From contig CAQPBJ010000005.1 in the NCBI GenBank assembly GCA_948852945.1, positions 1 through 64,000 of the forward strand: 64,000 bases of DNA. The letters run 5' to 3'. The translations under genes and the position numbers were made by a program. Positions 34,409 to 43,783 of this stretch are shown in pieces (position 1 is the first letter of the stretch; every line of letters starts with the position of its first letter). The notes under the pieces are model-generated. The model was not told where the DNA came from. It saw only the letters and a list, made by a program, of their open reading frames with translations, and did no database searches. This DNA is from an uncultured Clostridia bacterium. Its GTDB lineage: Bacteria; Bacillota; Clostridia; TANB77; CAG-508.

Positions 34409-35632
34409 TTAAATGTCATTTATTTTTACATCTCTTTTATGTTCGATTTTTTCCCACTTTGTATTTGGTTTTATCATACATTTTATATTAATAGCCAGCC
34501 ATGTAATCATAAATATTGGATACATTAATATTCCTTTAACCATAGGTTTTATTGGTCTTTTTTCTATAATTAGTGTAAACACTGCTGCTAGTACTGGTGC
34601 AAAAAGTGTTGTAGCCATATATTTTGCATAATTAAATATCAATGCTCCTAATGTCATTTCCCCACCAATAAATACCACTGTATTTAATACTAATAATAAG
34701 ATTGTTACTACCATCATTGGAATTCCCATTAAATATAAAAATCCATCAAAGTTCATTAATGTTCTATATTCTGCTACTCCTTTAGCTAAATCTTTTGTAT
34801 AATATTTCATACATTGTATATGTCCAACTGTCCATCTTGATCTTTGTGACCAACTTTGCTTAAATTCTGTTGGTTGTTCATCATAGACTATAGCGTCTGT
34901 TGCCCAACCTAATTTTCTTCCTTTGGCAATATTTTTTAATGAAAATTCTATATCTTCTGTTAATGTTATAGTATTCCATCCTGTTGGCTTTATCAAATTA
35001 AAATCTACCATAAATCCTGTTCCATTTATTAATGGTGATAATCCTAAATTATATCTTGCTAAATGGTAAAATCTATTCATCATCCAATAGAATAGTGCGT
35101 ATCCTGCTGATATCCAGCTGTCTGATGGGTTTTTAATATCTCTATATCCTTGAACAATTTCTTCTCCTTGGCATAGTTTTTTGTTCATTGCATTTAAAAA
35201 GTTTTTATCTACTACATTATCAGCATCAAATACGCAAAATGCATCATAGTCTGCATCTTCTTTGATTTTTTGATTTAAAAACCATTGAAGTGCAAATCCT
35301 TTTGTTTTATTATGTTCGTCAAATCTTTCATATACAATAGCTCCTAAATCTTTTGCAATTTGTGCTGTATTATCTGTACAATTATCTGCTATTACATAAA
35401 TATCATATAGTTCGTTTGGATAATCTAATGCTTGCAAGCTTTCAACTAGGTTTCCAATTACTGCTGATTCGTTGTGTGCTGGTAATATCATCATGAATTT
35501 GTGTTTTTTGTCTTTTATTAATGGTTTTTCTTTAAATTGAATTAGTGCGCATGCACTTATAATTAGTTGATATAACCAATATATTACTATAATCCATCCT
35601 ATTGCTTGTTGAAGTATATAAATATATTTCAT
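34409..35632 (-). CDS. Family 2 glycosyltransferase, membrane-bound
   Basis: A 407-residue processive-type GT2: N-terminal membrane helix (about 8-30), GT-A domain with ILPAHNES, FDADNVVD (DxD), TLTEDIEFS (base) and QRSRWTVGH (QxxRW), then three to four membrane helices (about 270-300, 330-352, 370-390). This arrangement is found in hyaluronan/poly-GlcNAc synthase-like enzymes; product unknown. It follows pnp by 17 bp. Confidence 0.85.
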   Translation of the reverse strand: MKYIYILQQAIGWIIVIYWLYQLIISACALIQFKEKPLIKDKKHKFMMILPAHNESAVIGNLVESLQALDYPNELYDIYVIADNCTDNTAQIAKDLGAIVYERFDEHNKTKGFALQWFLNQKIKEDADYDAFCVFDADNVVDKNFLNAMNKKLCQGEEIVQGYRDIKNPSDSWISAGYALFYWMMNRFYHLARYNLGLSPLINGTGFMVDFNLIKPTGWNTITLTEDIEFSLKNIAKGRKLGWATDAIVYDEQPTEFKQSWSQRSRWTVGHIQCMKYYTKDLAKGVAEYRTLMNFDGFLYLMGIPMMVVTILLLVLNTVVFIGGEMTLGALIFNYAKYMATTLFAPVLAAVFTLIIEKRPIKPMVKGILMYPIFMITWLAINIKCMIKPNTKWEKIEHKRDVKINDI

Positions 35633-35649
35633 ATTATATTTCCTTCTTT

Positions 35650-37779
35650 CTATTCTTCTACTTTGCTTTCTTCCTCTTTTTCTTCGTTATATCTCATAGT
35701 TAAATTAATTCTTCCTTGATCATCTATTTCTGTTACTTTTACCATAACTTCTTGACCTACTTTTAGGAAGTCTTCAACATTTTCTACTCTTTCTTTTGTA
35801 ATTTTTGATTTGTGAACAAGTCCTTCTTTTCCGCCTCCAACTGCAACGAAAGCTCCGAATGTCATAATTTTAGTAACTGTTCCTTTATATATTTGTCCTG
35901 CTTCTATTTCTCTTGCTATTTCATCTATCATTTCTAATGCACGTGGTCCGTTACTTCCTTCTGTAGAATAAATAAATACTGTTCCATCTTCTTCAATGTC
36001 AATTTTTACTCCTGTTTCATCAATAATCTTATTAATCATTTTTCCACCAGGTCCAATTACATCTTTTATTTTGTCTACACTTATTTTTGTGTTAATTATT
36101 TTTGGAGCATATTTTGAAGTTTCTTTTCTTGGCTCAGAAATTACTGGCATCATTATATCTTCTAATATGTGTTTTCTAGCAACTTTTGTTCTTTCAAAAG
36201 CTTCTGCTATTATATCATATGATAATCCATCAACTTTGATATCTACTTGTATTGCTGTTATTCCTTTTTCTGTTCCTCCTACTTTAAAGTCCATATCTCC
36301 AAAGAAATCTTCAATTCCTTGAATATCTGTAAGCATAACATAATTTTTGTCATCGTTAGGATCTGTTACTAACCCTGTTGAAATACCTGCAACAGGTCTT
36401 TTTATTGGAACTCCTGCAGCCATTAATGCTAATGTACTTCCACATATGCTTGCTTGAGATGTTGAACCATTTGAAGATAATACTTCTGATACACATCTAA
36501 TTGCATATGGGAATTCTTCTTTTGATGGTAATACTGGTACTAATGCTTTTTCAGCTAATGCTCCGTGTCCAACTTCTCTTCTACCTGGTCCACGTGATGT
36601 TCTAGCTTCTCCTACGCTGTATGGTGGGAAATTATATTGGTGCATATATCTTTTTGATTCTTCTTCATCTATTCCATCTAACATTTGCTCTTCACTAATC
36701 ATACCTAGTGTAGCTACTGTTAATACTTGTGTTTGACCTCTTGTAAACATTCCACTTCCATGTACTCTAGGTAATAAATCTATTTCACATGATAATGGTC
36801 TTATTTCATCTAATGCTCTTCCATCAACTCTTTTATGTTCATCAAATATTAAACTTCTTACTGCTTTCTTTTCTAATTTATATAAAACTTCTCCTATCTC
36901 TTGAGAATGTTCTGCTACAAATTCTTCTCCATGTTTTTCTGTTAAATATGTTTTTACGTCTTCTGCTAATGCATCCATTCTATTATCAATAACTGTTTTG
37001 TCTTTATCTTGTACGTCTGTTTTCATTCTGTCAGCAAATTCTTTTGAAACTTCTTCAAATATTTCTTCATTTACTGCGAAAGATTTATATTCAAATTTTG
37101 GTTTTCCTATTTCGTCTTTCATTTTTTGAATAAATTCGCACATTTTCTTTATCTCGATATGTGCTGTTTTGATTGCTTCTAACATAACATCATCTGGAAC
37201 TTCGTTAGCTCCTGCTTCAATCATTGCGATTTTATCTATTGTTCCTGCAACTGTTAATGTTAAATCTGATTTTTCTCTTTCTGCTACTGTTGGATTTATA
37301 ATTATCTTTCCATCTACTAGTCCAACATTAACTGCTGCTGTAGGTCCACCAAATGGTATATCAGAAATTGATAAAGCTGCTGATGCTCCTATCATAGCTG
37401 CAACTTCTGGTGAATTATCTTGTTCTACTGACATTACAGTAGCAACAACACATACATCATTTCTAAAGTCTTTTGGAAATAGAGGTCTTAATGGTCTATC
37501 AATTGCTCTTGATGTTAATATTGCTTTGTCTCCTGGTTTTCCTTCTCTTTTTGTGAATCCTCCTGGGATTTTTCCAACTGAATATAATTTTTCTTCAAAA
37601 TCAACTGATAATGGGAAAAAGTCTATTCCTTCTTTTGGTTCTTTTGAAGCTACTACATTTACTAGTACTACTGTTTCACCATATCTTACTAGTACGCTCC
37701 CATTGGCTAATCCTGCCATTTTTCCTGTTTCAAATGATATTTTTCTTCCTGCTAATTCTGTTTCATAAATTTTAAACAT
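35650..37779 (-). CDS. pnp: Polyribonucleotide nucleotidyltransferase (PNPase)
   Basis: A 709-residue exoribonuclease. Two RNase PH domains (1-220 and 310-540) flank the helical domain; a KH domain (GPGGKMINKIIDETG, about 560) and an S1 domain (GTVTKIMTFGAFV, about 625-690) follow. It has GGFTKREGKP and SRGPGRREVGHG motifs. It degrades RNA 3' to 5' using phosphate. It has no in-frame CGG in over 700 codons; all CGG triplets straddle codons. Confidence 0.97.
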   Translation of the reverse strand: MFKIYETELAGRKISFETGKMAGLANGSVLVRYGETVVLVNVVASKEPKEGIDFFPLSVDFEEKLYSVGKIPGGFTKREGKPGDKAILTSRAIDRPLRPLFPKDFRNDVCVVATVMSVEQDNSPEVAAMIGASAALSISDIPFGGPTAAVNVGLVDGKIIINPTVAEREKSDLTLTVAGTIDKIAMIEAGANEVPDDVMLEAIKTAHIEIKKMCEFIQKMKDEIGKPKFEYKSFAVNEEIFEEVSKEFADRMKTDVQDKDKTVIDNRMDALAEDVKTYLTEKHGEEFVAEHSQEIGEVLYKLEKKAVRSLIFDEHKRVDGRALDEIRPLSCEIDLLPRVHGSGMFTRGQTQVLTVATLGMISEEQMLDGIDEEESKRYMHQYNFPPYSVGEARTSRGPGRREVGHGALAEKALVPVLPSKEEFPYAIRCVSEVLSSNGSTSQASICGSTLALMAAGVPIKRPVAGISTGLVTDPNDDKNYVMLTDIQGIEDFFGDMDFKVGGTEKGITAIQVDIKVDGLSYDIIAEAFERTKVARKHILEDIMMPVISEPRKETSKYAPKIINTKISVDKIKDVIGPGGKMINKIIDETGVKIDIEEDGTVFIYSTEGSNGPRALEMIDEIAREIEAGQIYKGTVTKIMTFGAFVAVGGGKEGLVHKSKITKERVENVEDFLKVGQEVMVKVTEIDDQGRINLTMRYNEEKEEESKVEE

Positions 37780-37815
37780 GTTTCCTCCTTGATTTTTCCC
37801 TTCGATACATAGAAA

Positions 37816-37985
37816 TCAGATTTAAATACACAGCTTATAAAAATAATTGCATCTTGCTTCGTTAAAATTAAAATTTAAAATCCTCATGTACCTATGTACA
37901 CTCCGGTATTTAAATTTTAATTTTGCCTAGCAATATACTAATTCTTTTTACAAGCATTAACTTTTACTTGTATACTTAAATCTAA
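37816..37985. repeat. Large imperfect palindrome between pnp and rpsO (MITE-like)
   Basis: About 170 bp with complementary ends (AGATTTAAATACAC near 37816 and GTATACTTAAATCT ending near 37985) and a stronger inner stem, TTAAAATTAAAATTTAAA pairing with TTTAAATTTTAATTTT (about 37862-37924). It fills most of the pnp-rpsO gap and has no ORF. It may be a non-autonomous repeat or a processing structure. Confidence 0.6.
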
Positions 37986-38019
37986 CGTCTATCATCGTCG
38001 GGATATTTTAAAAAATATA

Positions 38020-38050
38020 TAAAAAAGGCGTAGCTTTATAGCTACGCTGT
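38020..38050 (-). terminator. Terminator after rpsO
   Basis: GCGTAGC (38028-38034) / GCTACGC (38041-38047) with a T6 tail on the minus strand. Confidence 0.9.
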
Positions 38051-38053
38051 TTT

Positions 38054-38317
38054 TTATTTTCTTAAAGATAACTTTTGAGCTATATCTCTGTATCTTTGAA
38101 TGTCTTTTTTTGCTAAATAGTTAAGTAAATTTCTTCTTTTACCTACCATTTTTAAAAGTCCTCTTCTTGAATGATTATCTTTTTGATGAACTTTTAAGTG
38201 TTCTGTTAGTTCAGCGATTCTTTCTGTTAAAAGAGCTATTTGAACTTCTGGTGAACCAGTATCGTTTTCTTCTCTTTTATAAGTGTTAATTATTTCTTGT
38301 TTTCTTTCTTTAGTCAT
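38054..38317 (-). CDS. rpsO: Ribosomal protein S15
   Basis: An 87-residue S15: MTKERKQEIINTY, DTGSPEVQIALLTERI, HSRRGLLKMVGKRRNLL, YRDIAQKLSLRK. I start at ATG 38317, eleven bases after AAGGAGG; the GTG at 38326 sits too close to that site. It binds 16S rRNA early in 30S assembly. It lies upstream of pnp as in many bacteria, with the palindrome in between. Confidence 0.97.
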   Translation of the reverse strand: MTKERKQEIINTYKREENDTGSPEVQIALLTERIAELTEHLKVHQKDNHSRRGLLKMVGKRRNLLNYLAKKDIQRYRDIAQKLSLRK

Positions 38318-38502
38318 AGCACTCACTACCTCCTTTTTATTATTTGCCAGTTACTGAGTCATGAGTAGGTTTTCCTCAAAACTAAGTAATGGTAATTTAA
38401 ACGCAGTACTATTTTACTATACTTTACCTTTAAATGCAAGTGTTTATTATATTTTTTCGTGTAAATATCGTAGTTTTAGATTTTATCTTATTTTTCTCTA
38501 AA

Positions 38503-38540
38503 TCAAAGAAAGTATCCGTATATTAGACACTTTCTTTTTT
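38503..38540 (-). terminator. Terminator after gene 38546-39502
   Basis: AAGAAAGTGTC / GATACTTTCTT stem directly after the stop at 38546. Confidence 0.7.
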
Positions 38541-38545
38541 TATGT

Positions 38546-39502
38546 TTATTCTGTTTTAGTTTCTTCTTTGCTATCAACTTTATATTTGTTATGATGTTTT
38601 TGAGCTAAAGCTCTTTCCAATTTATTTTTTGCTTCTTCTGTTAAGTCTGGTGCATACTCTAAACAATAACATATATATTTTGCACTTCCGTTTTGAATTA
38701 CTCTATCTATTATTGGTGTTTTATCTTTCATATCTACTGATACAGCAAATTCGTATAAACATATTGATTCATCTTTTGCAACTTCTAATTCAGCTTCTGC
38801 TAATAATTCTATTGCTTGTCTTAGGCTTTGAACATTTAGTCCTTGTGAATGATGTTCAATTATGTATTGTAAATAATTTGCTAGTTCGTTTATGCTATAT
38901 GCTTTTTTTCTTCTTTCTTCTTCATTTTCTTCTGACATTCCTATTACATTTTTTATTAAACTTGGGATATCTTTTTTATCTTCTGGTTTTACTGTCTCTA
39001 AACTTTTTGGAAAATAATAATAGCTTTCAGCTTCCTCTAAGCGTTCTTTATATTCTGGTCTTTCAGTTACTTTTAAAGATTCATATTCTTCATCTGTAGA
39101 TAGTTGTTTTATGTATTTCGCATTTTTGGTGTCATATAAAGCTTGTAACATGCTTTCTTGATCTACTCCTTCTATATAAACTAAAGAATACATCATAAGT
39201 TTTGCATTTCCGCTTTCTTTAACTGCTTCTTCAAATCTTTTTAAATCAAAATCTTGTACTCCCATGTCTGTTAATAAATACATAAATTCATATGAGTGTA
39301 TTATGTCTCCAATTTCAAGCATTGCATCTTCAAACAATTTTAAATATTCTCGTCTTTGTACTTTACTAACATTCTCTACAAAATCACATATATAATATGG
39401 ATCTCTTGTATCTAAAATTTTACTTACAGTTTCTCTTAAAATATTTTCATCATTTGTATTGTTGCATAATCCTATCGCTTGTAATGCTTCGATTGGTTTC
39501 AT
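38546..39502 (-). CDS. Helical repeat-like protein, unknown
   Basis: A 318-residue acidic, soluble, strongly helical protein. Segments such as FDLKRFEEAVKESGNAKLM, QESMLQALYDTKNAKYIKQL and VDMKDKTPIIDRVIQNGSAKYICYCLEYAPDL recur with the pattern helix-x-N/SAKY/M, suggesting a HEAT- or TPR-like solenoid with at least three units. No enzymatic motif. It lies 1 bp downstream of the YgjV-family gene. Confidence 0.65.
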   Translation of the reverse strand: MKPIEALQAIGLCNNTNDENILRETVSKILDTRDPYYICDFVENVSKVQRREYLKLFEDAMLEIGDIIHSYEFMYLLTDMGVQDFDLKRFEEAVKESGNAKLMMYSLVYIEGVDQESMLQALYDTKNAKYIKQLSTDEEYESLKVTERPEYKERLEEAESYYYFPKSLETVKPEDKKDIPSLIKNVIGMSEENEEERRKKAYSINELANYLQYIIEHHSQGLNVQSLRQAIELLAEAELEVAKDESICLYEFAVSVDMKDKTPIIDRVIQNGSAKYICYCLEYAPDLTEEAKNKLERALAQKHHNKYKVDSKEETKTE

Positions 39503-39503
39503 A

Positions 39504-40055
39504 TTATTTTTCCTTTCTTTTTATATTTTTCTTTTCTATTATGTAGCCAGATATAGAGCATATTAAAAGTATTCCTTCTAGTATGATACCAAATATCGAC
39601 TTAACATAGCTATTGTATATTACCCATAATATTCCTACTGGTATACCTAATAATTTATAAACTTTTGTATCTTTTTGGCATACTGAGTATGTATACACCA
39701 TTGTTGCAAAAATTGATAGCAAACTTAATACTCCTTCATATGTAAATATGGCTGATATAATACATAATATGTAAACACTTATAAGAACAATTATGTCTAG
39801 TTTTGCCATTTTGTCTTTTTTTCCATTTTTCTTTTCATCGATTATAAATACGATGTTTCTTATAACTGCTATAATGCACATAAGTAGTCCGCTCCAAGCA
39901 TTAAGCAAAAGATATGCTATTCCATTTGCAATCATTGATAAAAAGCTCACAATTAAAATACTCTTTCTATCTTTTAAATAGTAAGTTAAGCTCATAAGAG
40001 CATACATAATAATGGTAAATATTTGCGAAACAATATATGTAACTGTTAATTCCAT
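39504..40055 (-). CDS. YgjV-family inner membrane protein
   Basis: A 183-residue protein with six to seven membrane helices. Features fit the Imp-YgjV family: SFLSMIANGIAYLLLNAWSG, LMCIIAVIRNIVFI and a terminal region ICSISGYIIEKK. Transport function is suspected but not established. It is followed by gene 38546 with a 1-bp gap. Confidence 0.75.
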   Translation of the reverse strand: MELTVTYIVSQIFTIIMYALMSLTYYLKDRKSILIVSFLSMIANGIAYLLLNAWSGLLMCIIAVIRNIVFIIDEKKNGKKDKMAKLDIIVLISVYILCIISAIFTYEGVLSLLSIFATMVYTYSVCQKDTKVYKLLGIPVGILWVIYNSYVKSIFGIILEGILLICSISGYIIEKKNIKRKEK

Positions 40056-40066
40056 TTTACTCTCCT

Positions 40067-41275
40067 TTATTTTAATATTTCTTTTAAATTTTTTGCGTAT
40101 GTTTTTAATTTTTTAAAGCAATTATATGCTTCTGTGATTTCTTTTTTGTTTCTTGATATATATCCTCTTTCTTTTGAATTTTCTGGTAAATCTACAATTA
40201 ATGTATCTTTATCTATTCCATCCCAGCCATCTCCTACAATTTTAAGAAGTTTTGGCTCTTGTTCTAAAATTTCATCATAATCTACAAACATTGTTTTTAT
40301 ATTGCTTTGCATATAGATTTGTAAGGTTTTGTTTTCTTTAAATTCTGAAATTTTGCTTTTACTGAATATAAATATTCTTTCTAATTTTGCTCCTTTATTT
40401 GCAGCTTCTAAGTTACATACTCTAAAGTTCATTTCTAATGGCTCTTCTGTCCATTCATCTTCTAGCATTGTAGATGCACACCACATATAAGATTCTTTTG
40501 TTAACTTTTTAAAATAATTATTTATAGCTTTATAAAATTCTCCTGTTGATAAATTTCTTGTTCTCTCATTTTTTTGAAACTCTATTGCTCCTCCATCTGT
40601 GTTAATTGATATTCCTGTGGTGTTTTTAAATCCTGTAATCATATATACGACATCTTCTGCTATTTCTTCATAATTTAGTAAGGTTTTATTTTCTATTTTA
40701 GTTTGAATATTTATGGCATTTATTCTTACACCTATGTTTTCTTTTAATTCTTTACTGATTTTTTGTTCAATTTTTTCTTTGCTGCTTTCTATTCCGTTTA
40801 ATAAAATTATACTAGAAGAACAATTCATTTTTTCTGCAAAAAGTTTTATTATTTTTTCTTTGTTTTCTGTAATATTTTCTATATCAATAAAAATTAGTCC
40901 TTCATAGTATTTTGATAAACTCTTGTCTAATTCTTTTATGTTTTTGTAATCTACTTTGTTTGTTCTAATATTGGTTATTTCTTTATTGTTTTTATTACTA
41001 AATCCATCTACTACATAACCATTCTGTTGAAGTAATGGCACAAGATATTTACATATTTCGTTATTAATATTTATAATTGCAATTCTTTTTTCTGTGTTAA
41101 TATATTGTACTATTTTACTTCTTTTATCTGCTGGCTTTACAGTATCTTCAGGTATCATCCAAACCATACCATTTTTTATTGCTCCGTTTATTCTGTTTTC
41201 TCTACATAGATTTATGATTCTTCTTTCTGATATTCCCCATTTTTCTGAAAATTGTTTTATTGTTAAATACCCCAT
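40067..41275 (-). CDS. HTH regulator-like protein with Rossmann-type domain
   Basis: A 402-residue protein. Residues 1-55 are an excisionase/MerR-like helix-turn-helix (LTIKQFSEKWGISERRIINLCRENRI), followed by a segment resembling a short-chain dehydrogenase-like fold (RIAIININNEICKYLVPLLQQNGYVV, around 65-240) and a C-terminal region of unclear fold. It is preceded by AAGGAGATG. The promoter region holds two copies of a 14-bp direct repeat, probably its own operator. No named family assigned. Confidence 0.65.
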   Translation of the reverse strand: MGYLTIKQFSEKWGISERRIINLCRENRINGAIKNGMVWMIPEDTVKPADKRSKIVQYINTEKRIAIININNEICKYLVPLLQQNGYVVDGFSNKNNKEITNIRTNKVDYKNIKELDKSLSKYYEGLIFIDIENITENKEKIIKLFAEKMNCSSSIILLNGIESSKEKIEQKISKELKENIGVRINAINIQTKIENKTLLNYEEIAEDVVYMITGFKNTTGISINTDGGAIEFQKNERTRNLSTGEFYKAINNYFKKLTKESYMWCASTMLEDEWTEEPLEMNFRVCNLEAANKGAKLERIFIFSKSKISEFKENKTLQIYMQSNIKTMFVDYDEILEQEPKLLKIVGDGWDGIDKDTLIVDLPENSKERGYISRNKKEITEAYNCFKKLKTYAKNLKEILK

Positions 41276-41301
41276 ATCTCATCTCCTTGTATTATTCTTC
41301 T

Positions 41302-41354
41302 TTCAGAACAATATCTTATATTTATATATTATACCTTTTTCAGAACAATGTCAA
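41302..41354 (-). promoter_or_regulatory. Promoter with duplicated operator of gene 40067-41275
   Basis: On the minus strand TTGACA (41354-41349) and TATAAT (41333-41328) flank a 15-bp spacer. The sequence TTCAGAACAAT(A/G)TC occurs twice on the plus strand, at 41302-41315 and 41339-41352: one copy overlaps the -35 region and spacer, the other lies just downstream of the -10. This is the arrangement of a repressor binding its own promoter. Confidence 0.6.
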
Positions 41355-41385
41355 TACTGTTGATTAATTTTTTTCTTCCTATTTG

Positions 41386-41541
41386 TTATTTGTTACGGTT
41401 TTCCGTGTTTTTTTGTGTTATTTTATTTAACTTTTCCGCATTTTCTTTTTGTTTATCAAGTGGAAGCCATGCAAATTCTGAACACACTTGCTCTCCAAAC
41501 ATTGTCGTGTTTTCTTTCTTTATACTTTTTTCTTTTTTCAT
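41386..41541 (-). CDS. Small protein, 51 aa, unknown
   Basis: An open frame of 51 codons with a strong AAGGAGTG site ten bases upstream of the ATG. The product is lysine-rich at both ends with a central tryptophan/proline segment (CSEFAWLPLDKQKENAEKL). No family recognised. It is divergent from the DnaJ-like gene at 41700. Confidence 0.6.
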   Translation of the reverse strand: MKKEKSIKKENTTMFGEQVCSEFAWLPLDKQKENAEKLNKITQKNTENRNK

Positions 41542-41699
41542 AATTATTCACTCCTTTAATTTTATTATTTTAAATATATTGATTATTATTCATACTTGCT
41601 TGTATAAATTGATTAAATATATTATGATTTATGTATTCATAATTCATGCTTTTAATTTATGCATGAAATTATTTGTTTAAATTTGAAAGGGTTATGATA

Positions 41700-42365
41700 A
41701 TGACATATTATGATATTTTAGGAGTTTCTAAAGATGCTTCGAATAGTGAAATTAAAAAAGCATATAAAAAATTAGTAAAAAAATATCACCCTGATGTTTT
41801 TCAAGGTGATAAAAATACTGCTGATGAAAAAATAAAAGAACTTAATGAAGCTTATGAAACTTTGTCTAATCTAGAGTTAAAAAAATCATATGATGAAATT
41901 TTGTCTGCTCCAACTGATACTAATATTGATTTTTCAGATAATTATACTGTTTCTAAAGAAACTACTATTTCTCCTGAAGAGAAATATGAAAACTTATATA
42001 AATATGATTATTATAAAAAATATACTACTAATTATTATGGCGTTTCTCGTGATGATTTAAAGGTTAAACATGATGCTAAATCTACTAAAAAAGATGATAG
42101 TGTTAAAATTTCTGATTTTTCTAGACTTAAAATTATTCTTTTCTTAGGTATTTTAGCAACAATTCTTATTATAGTTATAATTTGCTTGCTTTCTTATGTT
42201 AGAAATCTTTTGAATGACCCTTTTTCTGATATTGATAATACTACTAACCATACTGATAATTATATTGATAATCATGATTTTTATCATCATTCTTACAATA
42301 CTTCTTCTGAAGATTATGTAGTTTTTCAAGAATTTTATGACATGTTATTAAATGAGATTTATTAA
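41700..42365 (+). CDS. J-domain protein with C-terminal membrane anchor
   Basis: A 221-residue protein. Residues 1-65 are a J domain (YYDILGVSKDAS, helix II, the HPD motif in KKYHPDVF, helix III), followed by a linker, a basic segment and one membrane helix (about 150-172), then an acidic His/Asn-rich tail (about 180-221). I start at ATG 41700, eight bases after AAAGGG. It would recruit an Hsp70 to the membrane. It lacks the zinc and C-terminal domains of DnaJ proper. Confidence 0.85.
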   Translation: MTYYDILGVSKDASNSEIKKAYKKLVKKYHPDVFQGDKNTADEKIKELNEAYETLSNLELKKSYDEILSAPTDTNIDFSDNYTVSKETTISPEEKYENLYKYDYYKKYTTNYYGVSRDDLKVKHDAKSTKKDDSVKISDFSRLKIILFLGILATILIIVIICLLSYVRNLLNDPFSDIDNTTNHTDNYIDNHDFYHHSYNTSSEDYVVFQEFYDMLLNEIY

Positions 42366-42367
42366 AG

Positions 42368-42438
42368 CATATTAATAGGACGTCTTTTTTAACCAATTTC
42401 TCGTGGTCAAAAAGACGTCCTTATTAATATGTTTTTTT
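42368..42438. terminator. Long bidirectional terminator hairpin
   Basis: CATATTAATAGGACGTCTTTTT-type arms (42369 onward) pair with AAAAAGACGTCC and TATTAATATG (to 42431), giving a stem of more than 20 bp between the convergent J-domain and clpX genes, with T-runs on both sides. Confidence 0.85.
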
Positions 42439-43744
42439 ATGCAGTTTCTGTATTATTTTTTCTCATTTTTCTTTTATTTGTTCTTTTAGTAAGAGTTACA
42501 GGTTGCTTGTTTTCATCAATTATAATTTCAGGTTTCTGATTTTCCAAAACTGTTTCTTTTGTTATAATGCATTTTGCAATCTTCTTGTTGCTTGGTATAT
42601 CATACATTACATCTCTCATTATTTCTTCTATAATTGAACGCAATCCCCTTGCTCCTGTTTTTCTTTCAATAGCTTTATCTACTATTACTTCTAAAGCTTC
42701 TTGAGCAAATTCTAGTTCAACTCCATCTATCTCTACTAGCTTTTTGTATTGTTTTACTAAAGCATTTTTAGGTTTTGTCACAATTTCAATTAGTGCTTCT
42801 CTTGTAAGTTCGTCTAAAGTCGCAACTATTGGTAATCTTCCTATGAATTCTGGAATCATTCCAAATTTTAATAAATCTTGTGGTAATATTTGTTTGTATA
42901 TTTCTGATTGGCTTACATCTTTTTTTGATTCTATAGCTGTTCCAAATCCAATTGTATTTTTTCCTGTTCTGCTTTTTATTATTGATTCAATTCCTTCAAA
43001 AGCTCCACCACATATAAATAATATGTTTTCTGTATTTATTTGTAAAAATTCTTGGTGCGGATGCTTTCTTCCACCTTGTGGTGGTACTGATGCTTTTGTG
43101 CCTTCTATTATTTTAAGCAATGCTTGTTGTACTCCTTCACCGCTTACATCTCTTGTTATAGAAGGATTCTCAGATTTTCTTGAAATCTTATCTATTTCAT
43201 CTATATATATAATTCCTTTTTCTGCATTTTCTATATTATAGTCTGCTGCCTGTATTAATCTTAATAAAATATTTTCTACATCTTCACCTACATATCCGGC
43301 TTCTGTTAAAGTTGTTGCATCAGCTATAGCAAATGGTACATTTAATACTTTTGCTAATGTTTGTGCTAATAATGTTTTTCCGCATCCTGTAGGGCCTAGT
43401 AGTAATATGTTACTTTTCTGTATTTCTACGTCATTTACTTTTTCTAAATTATTTATTCTCTTGTAGTGATTATAAACTGCAACTGATAAAGTTTTTTTAG
43501 CTTCTTCTTGTCCTATAACATATTCGTCTAAAATTGTTTTTATTTCTTGTGGTGTTGGTATTTTTTCTTCTTCGACTACTTCTACTTCTTCGTCTTCTTC
43601 ATAAAATTCATCTTCAATTATTTCTTGACATACATTTATGCATTCGTCACAGATATATACGCCTGGTCCGGCAATAATTTTTTTAACACTTTCTTGTGGT
43701 TTCCCACAAAAAGAGCATTTAACATTTTTTGTATTATTTGGCAT
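42437..43744 (-). CDS. clpX: ClpX ATPase, unfoldase of ClpXP
   Basis: A 435-residue AAA+ protein with the N-terminal zinc-binding domain (CSFCGK and CDECINVC, residues 10-40), Walker A GPTGCGKT, Walker B IIYIDEIDKI, the pore loop GYVGED, the IGF-type loop (NTIGFG, about 275) that docks to ClpP, and the sensor-2 region GARGLRSI. The C-terminus is basic. It lies 39 bp downstream of clpP on the same strand. Confidence 0.97.
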   Translation of the reverse strand: MPNNTKNVKCSFCGKPQESVKKIIAGPGVYICDECINVCQEIIEDEFYEEDEEVEVVEEEKIPTPQEIKTILDEYVIGQEEAKKTLSVAVYNHYKRINNLEKVNDVEIQKSNILLLGPTGCGKTLLAQTLAKVLNVPFAIADATTLTEAGYVGEDVENILLRLIQAADYNIENAEKGIIYIDEIDKISRKSENPSITRDVSGEGVQQALLKIIEGTKASVPPQGGRKHPHQEFLQINTENILFICGGAFEGIESIIKSRTGKNTIGFGTAIESKKDVSQSEIYKQILPQDLLKFGMIPEFIGRLPIVATLDELTREALIEIVTKPKNALVKQYKKLVEIDGVELEFAQEALEVIVDKAIERKTGARGLRSIIEEIMRDVMYDIPSNKKIAKCIITKETVLENQKPEIIIDENKQPVTLTKRTNKRKMRKNNTETA

Positions 43745-43783
43745 TTTTTCACCTCTTTAAAACTATTAATTATCTTTTGAGTA

